NCBI GenBank assembly: GCA_947303855.1
Contig: CAMYZO010000024.1
Span: 1 to 41,373, forward strand
Direction: 5' to 3'
DNA: 41,373 nucleotides
Source of the DNA: an uncultured Prevotellaceae bacterium
GTDB taxonomy: Bacteria > Bacteroidota > Bacteroidia > Bacteroidales > Bacteroidaceae
A program made the translations under genes and the position numbers. Below, one piece after another: positions 29,680 through 38,567 of this stretch. The notes under the pieces were generated by a model that worked only from the letters and a program-made list of their open reading frames with translations, had not been told where the DNA came from and did no database searches. Numbering within the stretch: position 1 is the stretch's first letter; each line of letters opens with the position of its first letter.

Positions 29680-32010
29680 TTATTTGATAATGTGAATGTC
29701 GCGCTGCGGGAACGGGATTTCTATGCCGTTGGCGTTGAGCGTGTCGTAGACGCATTTCAGGACATCGCTGATGACGTAGGACTTCTTGACGGCATCGGCC
29801 CAGACGAAGAGCTTGAAGTCGACGCTGGAGTCGTTCATCTGCGACACGACAGACTTGACGCGCTTGGCGGGGTCCATCCACTCATGGTGCAGGGCGTTGA
29901 CAGCCTCCTCAACAAGTTCGGAGACCTGCTTGAGGTTGGAGCCGTAGGCCACGCCGAAGGGTACGACGGCCAGCACATAGCCATGGTTCTTGGTGAGGTT
30001 CTTGTAGTTCTTGGCAAAGAGCTGTGAGTTCTGGAAGGTGATGACCTCGCCACCGAGCGACTCCACGACGGTAGAGGTATAGCTGATGCTGGCCACCTTG
30101 CCCATGGTGCCGTCCACCTCAATCCAGTCGCCAACCTTGACACGACCGGCCATGAGCGAGGCACCATAGTAGATGTTCTCGATGATATCCTTTGAGGCGA
30201 AACCGACACCAGTGGAGAGTCCGCCGGAGATGGCCATGAGCCATGTGACGCTCATGTTGAGGATGCTGAGCGACATGAGCAGCCAGATGCCCCACACCAG
30301 CACCTGGATGACGTTGCGCCCCATGACCTCGCGGCTCTGTGCGGTGGTGGGGTCCTGCTGCTGGTAGTGCAGCCGCATCAGTTCCAGGGAGGTGTTGGTG
30401 ATATAGCGGAAGAGGAACCACAGGTTGATGACCATCGACAGCTTGGTGATGCTGATGGCCAGGTTGGGCGTGTCGATGAAGCGGCGGCGGAAGAGCTGCA
30501 TGCAGAGGTCGCTGAGGTTGAAGATGTCAGCAGCCCAGTAGATGCTAACCATCACCGACAGCACACCCATGACGGGCAGGGCTACGGTGTAGAGCAGCTT
30601 GTACATCCAGCTCTTGGTAATGGGGGCGTTCTCCAGACCATGCCTGCTGCCGTAGAGGTGGACGTACTGGCTGACGCAGGTGATGGTGAGGATGCAGGTG
30701 AGCTGCATGATCCACCAGATGAGCAGCTGGACGGAGAGCAGAGTGTAGCCCGTCCAGGAGAGGCAGACAGAACAGACGAACACCAGCAGCGAGATGTAGG
30801 TGTAGAACATATCGGAGCGGGGCACGTTGCGGTTGTGGCGTCGGATGACGTTCCACTGCCAGAGTGAGCAACAGAGCAGGATGGGGGGGAAGATAAGGTT
30901 GACGAGCTCGTTGGGGATGAGGATGATGCGGAAGGCGATGACGATGAAGCCGATGACGATGAGGGGAGCGTAGATGTAGAACGCACTCTTGATTTGCTCA
31001 CCGCCGACGCGCAGCAGCAATGAGATGAGGATAACACCCAGCAGCCAGGCATACTCTATGAGCAGGTCGCTGGCCATGATGAAGAAGTTCTGGTCCAGGG
31101 TTGCCCGCAGCACACCCAGTATGACGGCAAAGGTGAGGGTGGTGGTGGTCAGAATGATGCAGGTACGCTTCTTCATGAATTCCTCGGTGTTCAGCCGTTT
31201 GGGCAGCAGCAGGCGGAAGGCCAGCTGGTTGAGGACGATGGCAATGACAACGTAGATGAGAATCATGCCGAAGAGTCCGAAGATGACGCTGCTGTCCCAC
31301 TGGGACCCCTTGTAGTTGGAGTAGTATTTGTCTTCTATAGACTCTTTCGTCTGCTGTAGCTGTCTTTTCAGTCCCTTGATGATGGTGAAGTAGTTGGCTC
31401 CGCCGTTTTTGAAGATGTTGGTCTGTATGTCGTTGTAGCGTTGGTTGGCATAGTCATTAAGATTCTTCAGGCGGTTTTCCGTTACCTCATAGTAGCGTAT
31501 GTAGTCAGTTATCTGGTCGCGGTTCTCCGTCAGCGTATTACGGATATTGGTGGCCAGCGTCAGACAGACGTTGCGGTTCACCTTTCCGCGTTCGCTGAGT
31601 ACGGTTTCAGGCATCACCTTCAGGCTATTTACCAGGCTGTCGTACTTGGCAATGTCGGTCTCGTTGGTTACGAGGAAGTTGCGGAAGGGAACCTGTGAAC
31701 GCTTGAACTCGCTGTAGAGCTCTGTGGCCTGATGACAGGCGTAGGTCATGTCGAACACATAGTTCTGCTTTTGCGAGTAGAGCATGAGCGAGTTCTGGTT
31801 GCTCTGCTTCATGGTCTCCATGAGCTGGCTGAAGATGGCTTCGTTCTGTTGTTTCCTCTCTGTTGACATACCCGACAGCTGGCGATGGTATTCCGTCAGT
31901 TCGGCACGCAGTATCTCCAGTGTTTTCTCAAGGTCGCGCTCTTTCAGTACGGCGTGGGTGTCACACAGTATGGCAGTCAGCATGGCCATCAGTATAAAAA
32001 GTCTCTTCAT
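29680..32010 (-). CDS. Large MscS-family mechanosensitive channel
   Basis: The protein has 776 residues. A signal-like N-terminus (MKRLFILMAMLTAILCDTHA) precedes an extracytoplasmic helical region (about 20-225), multiple membrane helices (about 235-560) and the MscS core. The core shows the pore helix ISGGLSTGVGFASKDIIENI, then the beta domain GRVKVGDWIEVDGTMGKVASISYTSTVVES and the C-terminal DIHIIK. The long form with added helices resembles MscK or YbdG-type proteins more than the short MscS. It should release solutes on hypo-osmotic shock. It is a single gene, convergent with the small ORF pair. Confidence 0.9.
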   Translation of the reverse strand: MKRLFILMAMLTAILCDTHAVLKERDLEKTLEILRAELTEYHRQLSGMSTERKQQNEAIFSQLMETMKQSNQNSLMLYSQKQNYVFDMTYACHQATELYSEFKRSQVPFRNFLVTNETDIAKYDSLVNSLKVMPETVLSERGKVNRNVCLTLATNIRNTLTENRDQITDYIRYYEVTENRLKNLNDYANQRYNDIQTNIFKNGGANYFTIIKGLKRQLQQTKESIEDKYYSNYKGSQWDSSVIFGLFGMILIYVVIAIVLNQLAFRLLLPKRLNTEEFMKKRTCIILTTTTLTFAVILGVLRATLDQNFFIMASDLLIEYAWLLGVILISLLLRVGGEQIKSAFYIYAPLIVIGFIVIAFRIILIPNELVNLIFPPILLCCSLWQWNVIRRHNRNVPRSDMFYTYISLLVFVCSVCLSWTGYTLLSVQLLIWWIMQLTCILTITCVSQYVHLYGSRHGLENAPITKSWMYKLLYTVALPVMGVLSVMVSIYWAADIFNLSDLCMQLFRRRFIDTPNLAISITKLSMVINLWFLFRYITNTSLELMRLHYQQQDPTTAQSREVMGRNVIQVLVWGIWLLMSLSILNMSVTWLMAISGGLSTGVGFASKDIIENIYYGASLMAGRVKVGDWIEVDGTMGKVASISYTSTVVESLGGEVITFQNSQLFAKNYKNLTKNHGYVLAVVPFGVAYGSNLKQVSELVEEAVNALHHEWMDPAKRVKSVVSQMNDSSVDFKLFVWADAVKKSYVISDVLKCVYDTLNANGIEIPFPQRDIHIIK

Positions 32011-32098
32011 AACGTTATGCTAAGTGGTTTTGACGGGCAAAGGTAATAAGAATTGTAAAAATATCAAAGCAAAACGCCGTTTTTTAAATTTATTTGAT

Positions 32099-32106
32099 TA
32101 CTTTTG
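32099..32106 (+). promoter_or_regulatory. -7 box almost touching the kinase ATG
   Basis: TACTTTTG ends only 5 bases before the ATG at 32112. Transcription would therefore begin at or next to the start codon, giving a leaderless mRNA. Confidence 0.6.
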
Positions 32107-32111
32107 CGGCT

Positions 32112-32930
32112 ATGAAACTGATAGCAGACAGCGGAAGCACCAAGACAGACTGGGTGCTGACTAACGGTAGCCGGATTGTGGAGCGCTACCAGACACAGGG
32201 TATTAACCCTTTCCATCAGTCAGAGGCCGACATCCTTGCCATCCTCCGAAGCGAGCTGTTGCCGTCTATGGAGCAATGGCCTGAAGAGATAGCGTTCTAT
32301 GGCAGCGGTGTCCGTCCGGAACTGGAGCCGGTGATGGAACGTTTGCTGAGACAGGCATTCCCTTCTGCCGATAGGGTAGAGGCCCATGGCGACTTGTTGG
32401 GAGCCGCCCGCGCTGTCTGTGGCTGCGCTGAGGGTATAGCCTGTATATTAGGTACGGGTGCCAATTCCTGTCTGTATGACGGGCAGCAGATTGTGAGCAA
32501 CACCCCGCCGTTGGGCTATATCCTGGGCGACGAGGGCAGCGGTGCCGTGCTGGGCATCCGTTTCCTGAACGCTCTGTACAAGGGTTTTCTGCCGGCATCG
32601 GTGGTGGAGGATTTCCAGCGTGAGACGGGGCTTGCAATGGCTGACGTCATAGCACGCGTCTATCGCCAGCCCCTGGCAAACAGGTTTCTGGCATCGTTGT
32701 CGCCGTTTGTGAACCGTCATCTGACGGTGCCTGAGGTCAGGCTTCTGGTGACAGATAATTTCCGCAGTTTCTTCCGGCGCAATGTGGCACAGTACCAGCG
32801 GCCTGACCTGCCCATCGGCTTTGTGGGAAGCATCGCATCGTGTTATGAGTCGGAGCTGCGTGAAGCCGCTGAGGCTGAGGGCTTTAAGGTGGGCCGTGTC
32901 ATAAAGAGCCCGATAGAGGGGCTGGTATGA
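32112..32930 (+). CDS. BadF/BadG-type ATPase, N-acetylglucosamine-kinase-like
   Basis: The protein has 272 residues. The phosphate-1 motif of the ASKHA fold is at the very N-terminus (MKLIADSGSTKTDW), and the second nucleotide-binding segment reads CILGTGANSCLYDG. GYILGDEGSGAVLG follows. These match the BadF/BadG/BcrA/BcrD ATPase family, which includes N-acetylglucosamine kinase. A cytoplasmic sugar-kinase role, perhaps in recycling of amino sugars, is likely. The start at 32112 is chosen because the family begins at MKLIADSG and the -7 box is immediately upstream. The stop lies 3 bp before the convergent hemW stop. Confidence 0.85.
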   Translation: MKLIADSGSTKTDWVLTNGSRIVERYQTQGINPFHQSEADILAILRSELLPSMEQWPEEIAFYGSGVRPELEPVMERLLRQAFPSADRVEAHGDLLGAARAVCGCAEGIACILGTGANSCLYDGQQIVSNTPPLGYILGDEGSGAVLGIRFLNALYKGFLPASVVEDFQRETGLAMADVIARVYRQPLANRFLASLSPFVNRHLTVPEVRLLVTDNFRSFFRRNVAQYQRPDLPIGFVGSIASCYESELREAAEAEGFKVGRVIKSPIEGLV

Positions 32931-32932
32931 GG

Positions 32933-34039
32933 TCAGACCTTCATCAGGTCGCTGATAATCATGTCGCTGACAAACAGCCCCTCCCTGCTCAGATGCAGTC
33001 TTCCGTTTTCCTGAACCATCAGTCCGTTGTCCAAGAATTTGCGCGATAGCGGCAGCAGATACCGCCGATGCTGCTTGCTCAGTGTGCTGAGGTCTATGCC
33101 CTCTGCCGTTCTCAGCGAGAGCATCACCTTGTCGTTATAGCGTGTGTCGTCGTCGAGCATCTCCTCTTCATACACCTGCTGTCCGTTGCCTATGCTGTCA
33201 ATGTATTGCTGCAGGTGGCTGATGTTCCAGCGCCGCCGCTGTCCGTCGTAGCTGTGGGCGGCCGCTCCCAGTCCGATGTATGGCACGTCGGTCCAGTAGC
33301 TGCTGTTGTGCCGTGAACGGTGGCCATGCCGGGCAAAGTTGGACAGCTCGTAGTGCTCGTAGCCAGCTGCTGCCAGGCGGTCTTTGAGCATATAGTACAT
33401 CTGCCGCTCCAGTTCCTCGCTATTCTCTATGATTTGTCCTTTATTCTTGAGCTCATAGAGCGCCGTTCCATCTTCTATCATCAGGCAGTAGGCCGACAGG
33501 TGCTCTACGTCCAATGCCAGTGCAGCGTCAATGTCGCGCTGCCAGTCATCAGCGGTCTCGCCAGGGAACCCGTACATCAGGTCGATGCTGATGTTGCCGA
33601 TGCCTGTGCGGCGCAGGCGTCCGACGGCCTCTGCCGCCTGCCTGGCGGTGTGACGGCGGCGCAGAAACCGTAGCCGCTCATCATCAAACGTCTGTGCTCC
33701 CATCGATATGCGGTTGACGGGCAGCTGCTGTAGGGCAGCGACAAACGTCTCGGTGACGTCGTCAGGGTTGCACTCCATGGTGATTTCTGCATCGTCAGCC
33801 ACCTTATATATATTATATAGGTGTGTGAAGAGCTGCTGTAGCTGGGCGATGCTGAGCTGCGACGGAGTGCCTCCGCCTAAGTAGACGGTACTGATGGCAT
33901 CGGCTGACGGTCGCATCGCCATCTCACGGCATAAGGCATCAACATATTGCTGGCGATGTTCCGATAGCGTCGTGGAGTAGAAACCGCAGTATATGCAACG
34001 GCTTTTACAGAAAGGTATATGGATATAGAGACCTGTCAT
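32933..34039 (-). CDS. hemW: HemW-type radical SAM protein
   Basis: The protein has 368 residues from MTGLYIHIPFC. The radical SAM cluster motif CKSRCIYC is followed by VYLGGGTPSQL, MECNPDDVT, ISMGAQTFDD and DLMYGFPGET. HemW-type proteins lack the extended N-terminal region of oxygen-independent coproporphyrinogen oxidase (HemN) and act as heme chaperones, although many are annotated as coproporphyrinogen oxidase. An in-frame start 11 codons earlier is less likely, because the family begins at this Met. A -7-like TACCTTTA lies just upstream. Confidence 0.88.
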   Translation of the reverse strand: MTGLYIHIPFCKSRCIYCGFYSTTLSEHRQQYVDALCREMAMRPSADAISTVYLGGGTPSQLSIAQLQQLFTHLYNIYKVADDAEITMECNPDDVTETFVAALQQLPVNRISMGAQTFDDERLRFLRRRHTARQAAEAVGRLRRTGIGNISIDLMYGFPGETADDWQRDIDAALALDVEHLSAYCLMIEDGTALYELKNKGQIIENSEELERQMYYMLKDRLAAAGYEHYELSNFARHGHRSRHNSSYWTDVPYIGLGAAAHSYDGQRRRWNISHLQQYIDSIGNGQQVYEEEMLDDDTRYNDKVMLSLRTAEGIDLSTLSKQHRRYLLPLSRKFLDNGLMVQENGRLHLSREGLFVSDMIISDLMKV

Positions 34040-34189
34040 TTTTCGGTATAAAGGTACGTCTTTTTGGCACAAAAGTACTAATATTGTTTAATATTTGAAA
34101 GTTTTTCTTGGAGATTTCACGAAAAATGACTAATTTCGGCGCCAATTAAAACTAGAAACCAATATTTTATAACTAAAAACAGAACCACT

Positions 34190-36349
34190 ATGAAGGTATA
34201 TCAGACAAACGAGATTAAAAACATTGCACTGCTTGGCAGTGCGGGTAGCGGCAAGACCACTCTTGCCGAAGCAATGGTTTACGAGGCCGGCATCATCAAG
34301 CGCCGCGGCACCGTAGAGGGTAAGAACACCATGAGCGACTACTTCCCTGTGGAACAGGAGTACGGCTACTCGGTGTTCTCAACTGTTTTTCACGTGGAGT
34401 GGAACAATAAGAAGCTCAACATCATCGACTGTCCGGGCAGTGACGATTTCGTGGGTGGTGCCATTACCGCTCTGAACGTTACCGACCAGGCTGTCATCCT
34501 CGTGAACGGCCAGTATGGTCCTGAGGTGGGTACGATGAACGCCTTCCGCAACACCGAGAAGCTGAAGAAGCCCGTCATCTTCCTTGTTAACCAGCTGGAC
34601 CGCGACAACTGCGACTTCGACCAGATCTTAGGTCAGCTGCGCGAGGTGTATGGCAACAACTGCGTGCCCGTGCAGTACCCCATAGCCACCGGCAACGGCT
34701 TCAACAGTGTCATCGACGTGCTGCTGATGAAGAAATACTCATGGAAGCCCGAGGGTGGCGCTCCCATCATTGAGGACATTCCCGCCGACCAGCTGGAGAA
34801 GGCCAAGGAGATGAAGGCTGCCCTCGTGGAGGCTGCCGCCGCCGGCGACGACACGCTGATGGAGAAGTTCTTTGAGAGCGAGGACCTGACAGAGGACGAG
34901 ATGCGTGAGGGTATCCGCAAGGGACTGGTGACCCGCAGCATCTACCCCGTGTTCTGCGTCTGCGCCGGCCGTGACATGGGTGTGCGCCGTCTGATGGAGT
35001 TCCTGGGCAACGTAGTGCCCTTCGTCAGCGAGATGCCCGTCATCAAGAATGCTGCCGGCAAGGAAGTGCCTGCCGATGCCAGCGCTCCCACATCGCTCTA
35101 TTTCTTCAAGACGGGTGTTGAGCCCCACATCGGTGAGGTGCAGTACTTCAAGGTGATGAGCGGCGTGGTGAAGAGCGGCGACGACCTGACCAATGCTGAC
35201 CGCGGCTCGAAGGAGCGCATGGGCACCCTCTATGCCTGCGCTGGCTCAAACCGTATCCAGGTAGACGAGCTGCGTGCCGGTGATATCGGCTGCACCGTGA
35301 AGCTGAAGGACGTGAAGACTGGCAACACACTCAATGCCAAGGATGTGGACAACAAGTTCGACTTCATCAAATATCCAAACTCTAAGTTCTCGCGTGCCAT
35401 TAAGGCTGTGAACGAGGCTGAGACCGAGAAGATGATGGCTGCCCTGAACAAGATGCGTCAGGAAGACCCGACATGGGTTATCGAACAGTCGAAGGAGCTC
35501 CGCCAGATTATCGTTCACGGACAGGGAGAGTTCCACCTGCGCACCCTGAAGTGGCGTATGGAGAACAACGAGAAGATCAATGTGGAGTATCTGGAGCCGA
35601 AGATACCTTATCGTGAGACTATCACCAAGATGGCCCGTGCCGACTACCGCCACAAGAAGCAGTCGGGTGGTGCCGGACAGTTCGGCGAGGTACACCTGAT
35701 TGTGGAGCCGTACAGCGAGGGCATGCCCGATCCCACATCGTTCACCATCAACGGCCAGGAGTTCAAGATGAACATCAAGTCGAAGGAGGAGAAAGACCTG
35801 GAATGGGGCGGCAAGCTCGTCTTCATCAACAGTGTGGTCGGTGGCGCCATCGATATGCGCTTCATGCCCGCTATCCTGAAGGGTGTGATGGAGCGTATGG
35901 AGCAGGGCCCGCTGACAGGTTCGTATGCCCGTGACGTCCGCGTCATCGTCTACGACGGCAAGATGCACCCCGTCGACTCCAACGAACTGTCGTTCATGCT
36001 GGCTGCCCGCAACGCCTTCTCGGCAGCTTTCAAGGAGGCCGGTCCGAAGGTGCTGGAGCCTATCTACGATCTTGAGGTGCTGGTGCCTGCCGACTACATG
36101 GGCGACGTGATGTCTGACCTGCAGGGTCGCCGTGCCATCATCATGGGTATGGACTCGGAGAGCGGCTACCAGAAGCTGAGTGCCAAGATTCCTCTGAAGG
36201 AGCTGGCCAGCTACTCTATCGCCCTGAGTTCGCTCACCGGCGGTCGTGCTTCGTTCACCACCAGTTTCTCCAGCTACGAGCTCGTGCCTAACGACATCCA
36301 GCAGCAGCTCATCAAGGAGCATGAGGCTGAGTTGAAGGACGAAGACTAA
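34190..36349 (+). CDS. EF-G paralogue (EF-G2) with altered GTPase residues
   Basis: The protein has 719 residues with all EF-G domains. The P-loop is GSAGSGKTT (16-24). The G3 motif is DCPGSDDF (80-87) where canonical EF-G has DTPGHVDF, so Ser84 replaces the His needed for GTP hydrolysis. Switch I reads EQEYGYSV instead of EQERGITI, and G4 reads NQLD instead of NKxD. Bacteroides has a known EF-G2 that lacks GTPase activity and matters for growth in the gut; this gene looks like its counterpart. It should promote translocation without normal hydrolysis. It is a single gene with a terminator. The housekeeping fusA is not in the window. Confidence 0.9.
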   Translation: MKVYQTNEIKNIALLGSAGSGKTTLAEAMVYEAGIIKRRGTVEGKNTMSDYFPVEQEYGYSVFSTVFHVEWNNKKLNIIDCPGSDDFVGGAITALNVTDQAVILVNGQYGPEVGTMNAFRNTEKLKKPVIFLVNQLDRDNCDFDQILGQLREVYGNNCVPVQYPIATGNGFNSVIDVLLMKKYSWKPEGGAPIIEDIPADQLEKAKEMKAALVEAAAAGDDTLMEKFFESEDLTEDEMREGIRKGLVTRSIYPVFCVCAGRDMGVRRLMEFLGNVVPFVSEMPVIKNAAGKEVPADASAPTSLYFFKTGVEPHIGEVQYFKVMSGVVKSGDDLTNADRGSKERMGTLYACAGSNRIQVDELRAGDIGCTVKLKDVKTGNTLNAKDVDNKFDFIKYPNSKFSRAIKAVNEAETEKMMAALNKMRQEDPTWVIEQSKELRQIIVHGQGEFHLRTLKWRMENNEKINVEYLEPKIPYRETITKMARADYRHKKQSGGAGQFGEVHLIVEPYSEGMPDPTSFTINGQEFKMNIKSKEEKDLEWGGKLVFINSVVGGAIDMRFMPAILKGVMERMEQGPLTGSYARDVRVIVYDGKMHPVDSNELSFMLAARNAFSAAFKEAGPKVLEPIYDLEVLVPADYMGDVMSDLQGRRAIIMGMDSESGYQKLSAKIPLKELASYSIALSSLTGGRASFTTSFSSYELVPNDIQQQLIKEHEAELKDED

Positions 36350-36374
36350 GCTTCCGACGCTTACATTACTACAG

Positions 36375-36406
36375 GCTCCGACTTGTTCAGGTCGGAGCTT
36401 TTTTTT
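36375..36406 (+). terminator. Rho-independent terminator of the EF-G2 gene
   Basis: GCTCCGAC / GTCGGAGC 8-bp stem, 8-nt loop and a run of eight T. Confidence 0.9.
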
Positions 36407-36456
36407 GTCTGAAAGCCATAATAATGTTGCAAAAAGCTCTTTTCCTACTTACAAAA

Positions 36457-36488
36457 TTTGGTTAGTAAGAAAAGTTTGTGTAATTTTG
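36457..36488 (+). promoter_or_regulatory. Promoter of the CapD/WbpM-type gene
   Basis: TTTG (36457-36460), a 20-bp spacer, then TAATTTTG (36481-36488), 38 bp before the ATG. Confidence 0.75.
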
Positions 36489-36526
36489 CGGCGAAATTGA
36501 AAGAGTATTTGAAATAGATAGAGTGA

Positions 36527-38443
36527 ATGAATCCAATCAAGTCTGTCCTGCATTGGTATTTTTCCAGAAACGCGCTGCCTTACTGGTGTCTGCTGTTTGC
36601 AGACCTATTTATCATATTTGTATCTGCACTTTTCTCTTACTGGCTGTTTGAGAGGACGCTTCAGATATTTGACCACCGTATAGAGGTGCTTACGACGGCT
36701 CTGGCCTGCTCATGCCTCTACCTTGCGGGGGCAAGGATTTTCCATACCTATATGGGCGTGGTGCGTTTCTCCAGTTTTGTCGACCTGCTGCGCATTGCCT
36801 ATGCTAACGGTGTGACAATGCTGCTGGCTCTCGTTCTGGAGGTGGTGATGGAAAATCTCGGTGTCGTGACTCTGAGTGCCTTCACCAAAGCGGAGATTCT
36901 CATTACATTTGTCTCTGCCACCATGTTGATGTGGGCCATGCGCGTCATCGTGAAAACGCTGTACGACATTACTTTCCAGAGCAGCCAGGCCACCCGCGTG
37001 CTTATCTACGGAGCTATGTCGGGCGGCATCGGTCTTGCCAAGCATATCAGGAGCCAGCGTCCCCGCCGGTTCCGCCTCTGCGGTTTCATCTCACACGACA
37101 AGTATGCCAAGCACATGCAGCTCATGGGCGAGAAGGTGTACAATGCTGAGGAGGGTCTGGCCGACGTACTGAAAGAAGAGCGTATCCAGGCTGTGCTGGT
37201 ATCACCCTTGCGGCTGAAAGAGTTTCGAGACAACCAGGAAGTCCAAGATATCTTCATCAAGGCCCGCGTCAAGATTTTCATCACCGAGCAGATGAAGGAG
37301 CTGGACATCAAGAGTGGCGATATTCCTGAGGAAATTTTGCAGGGCATGCAACTGAAGGAGGTCAGCGTAGAAGACTTACTGCCCCGCCAGGAGATAGAGG
37401 TTGACATGGACTCCGTGGGCGCGATGCTCCGTGGACGTCGCGTGCTCATAACTGGTTCTGCCGGCTCCATCGGTTCCGAGATTGTACGCCAGATAGCCGC
37501 GTATAGGCCCTCGGAGATGATGCTCATAGACCAGGCAGAGTCTCCGCAGCATGATATCCTCCTGATGATGGACAGAGACTTTCCAGACGTCAAGGCCGAG
37601 ACGGTTGTTACTAGTATTTCCCGGCAGCGCCGTATGGAGAAGGTGTTTTCCACCTTCCGTCCTGACTATGTGTTCCATGCTGCCGCCTATAAACATGTGC
37701 CGATGATGGAGGACAACCCCTCAGAGGCAGTTCTGAACAATATCTATGGTACGAAGATTATTGCCGACCTGTCTGTGAAATATGGCGTCAAGAAGTTCGT
37801 CATGGTTTCTACCGACAAAGCTGTGAATCCCACTAACGTCATGGGCTGCTCGAAGCGTATCTGCGAAATGTACGTTCAGGCACAAAACCATCTGCACGAG
37901 GGCAGGACGCAGTTTGTGACCACCCGTTTTGGCAATGTCCTGGGTTCCAACGGCTCCGTTATACCTCTCTTCAAGGAGCAAATCAGAAAGGGTGGGCCGG
38001 TGACCGTCACCGATGCTCGCATTGTGCGCTTCTTCATGCTCATCTCAGAGGCCTGCAAGCTTGTGCTTGAGGCCGGTACCAAGGGACAAGGTGGCGAGAT
38101 CTTCGTCTTCGACATGGGCAAGCCGGTGAAGATTGCCGACCTGGCCCAACGTATGATTTTACTCTCTGGCGCCACTAATGTGGCTATCAAGTACACAGGT
38201 CTGCGTCCTGGTGAGAAACTCTACGAAGAAGTGCTCAACGAGATGGAGGGCACTAAACCGTCGTTCCATGAGAAGATACGCATTGCCTCAGAGCGAGAGT
38301 ACGACTACCAGCAGGTGTGTAAGGACATTGACGAGTTGATAGAAATCTCAAAAGAATATGACAATATGGCTACTGTTCGCAAGATGAAGCAGATAGTGCC
38401 CGAGTATAAGAGTAACAACTCTGTCTATGAGGTATTGGATTAA
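36527..38443 (+). CDS. Membrane nucleoside-diphosphate-sugar 4,6-dehydratase (CapD/WbpM type)
   Basis: The protein has 638 residues. Four or five N-terminal membrane helices (about 15-140) and a CoA-binding-like domain (about 140-280) precede an extended SDR domain. The Rossmann motif is VLITGSAGSIGSEIVRQ and the catalytic segment is STDKAVNPTNVMGCSKR, where Met replaces the usual YxxxK Tyr, as in WbpM and CapD. Such enzymes convert UDP-GlcNAc to a 4-keto-6-deoxy sugar for capsule, O-antigen or glycoprotein glycans. No other polysaccharide genes lie within the window, so the pathway is open. Confidence 0.9.
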   Translation: MNPIKSVLHWYFSRNALPYWCLLFADLFIIFVSALFSYWLFERTLQIFDHRIEVLTTALACSCLYLAGARIFHTYMGVVRFSSFVDLLRIAYANGVTMLLALVLEVVMENLGVVTLSAFTKAEILITFVSATMLMWAMRVIVKTLYDITFQSSQATRVLIYGAMSGGIGLAKHIRSQRPRRFRLCGFISHDKYAKHMQLMGEKVYNAEEGLADVLKEERIQAVLVSPLRLKEFRDNQEVQDIFIKARVKIFITEQMKELDIKSGDIPEEILQGMQLKEVSVEDLLPRQEIEVDMDSVGAMLRGRRVLITGSAGSIGSEIVRQIAAYRPSEMMLIDQAESPQHDILLMMDRDFPDVKAETVVTSISRQRRMEKVFSTFRPDYVFHAAAYKHVPMMEDNPSEAVLNNIYGTKIIADLSVKYGVKKFVMVSTDKAVNPTNVMGCSKRICEMYVQAQNHLHEGRTQFVTTRFGNVLGSNGSVIPLFKEQIRKGGPVTVTDARIVRFFMLISEACKLVLEAGTKGQGGEIFVFDMGKPVKIADLAQRMILLSGATNVAIKYTGLRPGEKLYEEVLNEMEGTKPSFHEKIRIASEREYDYQQVCKDIDELIEISKEYDNMATVRKMKQIVPEYKSNNSVYEVLD

Positions 38444-38555
38444 GAGCTTCTTTTTGTAGTTGTGTATTTATAATTATTTTCCTTCAAAATCGTTAATTTC
38501 ACTAAATCTGCTGCAAATAATTAACTTAAATAGTGCCACTGTTTAAGAATTAGAT
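38444..38555. other. Intergenic gap before rprX
   Basis: AT-rich stretch; no ORF or clear terminator beyond a short T-rich run after the dehydratase stop. Confidence 0.4.
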
Positions 38556-38563
38556 TAACTTTG
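38556..38563 (+). promoter_or_regulatory. -7 box almost touching the rprX ATG
   Basis: TAACTTTG followed by CAGC and then ATG at 38568. Only 4 bases separate the box from the start codon, so the transcript should be leaderless. Confidence 0.65.
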
Positions 38564-38567
38564 CAGC

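Noticed and set aside
35246..36322. A 358-codon open frame opposite the EF-G2 gene
   Set aside because: It is antisense to a conserved gene with no promoter, motif or sensible start, and its composition is typical of a frame shadow.
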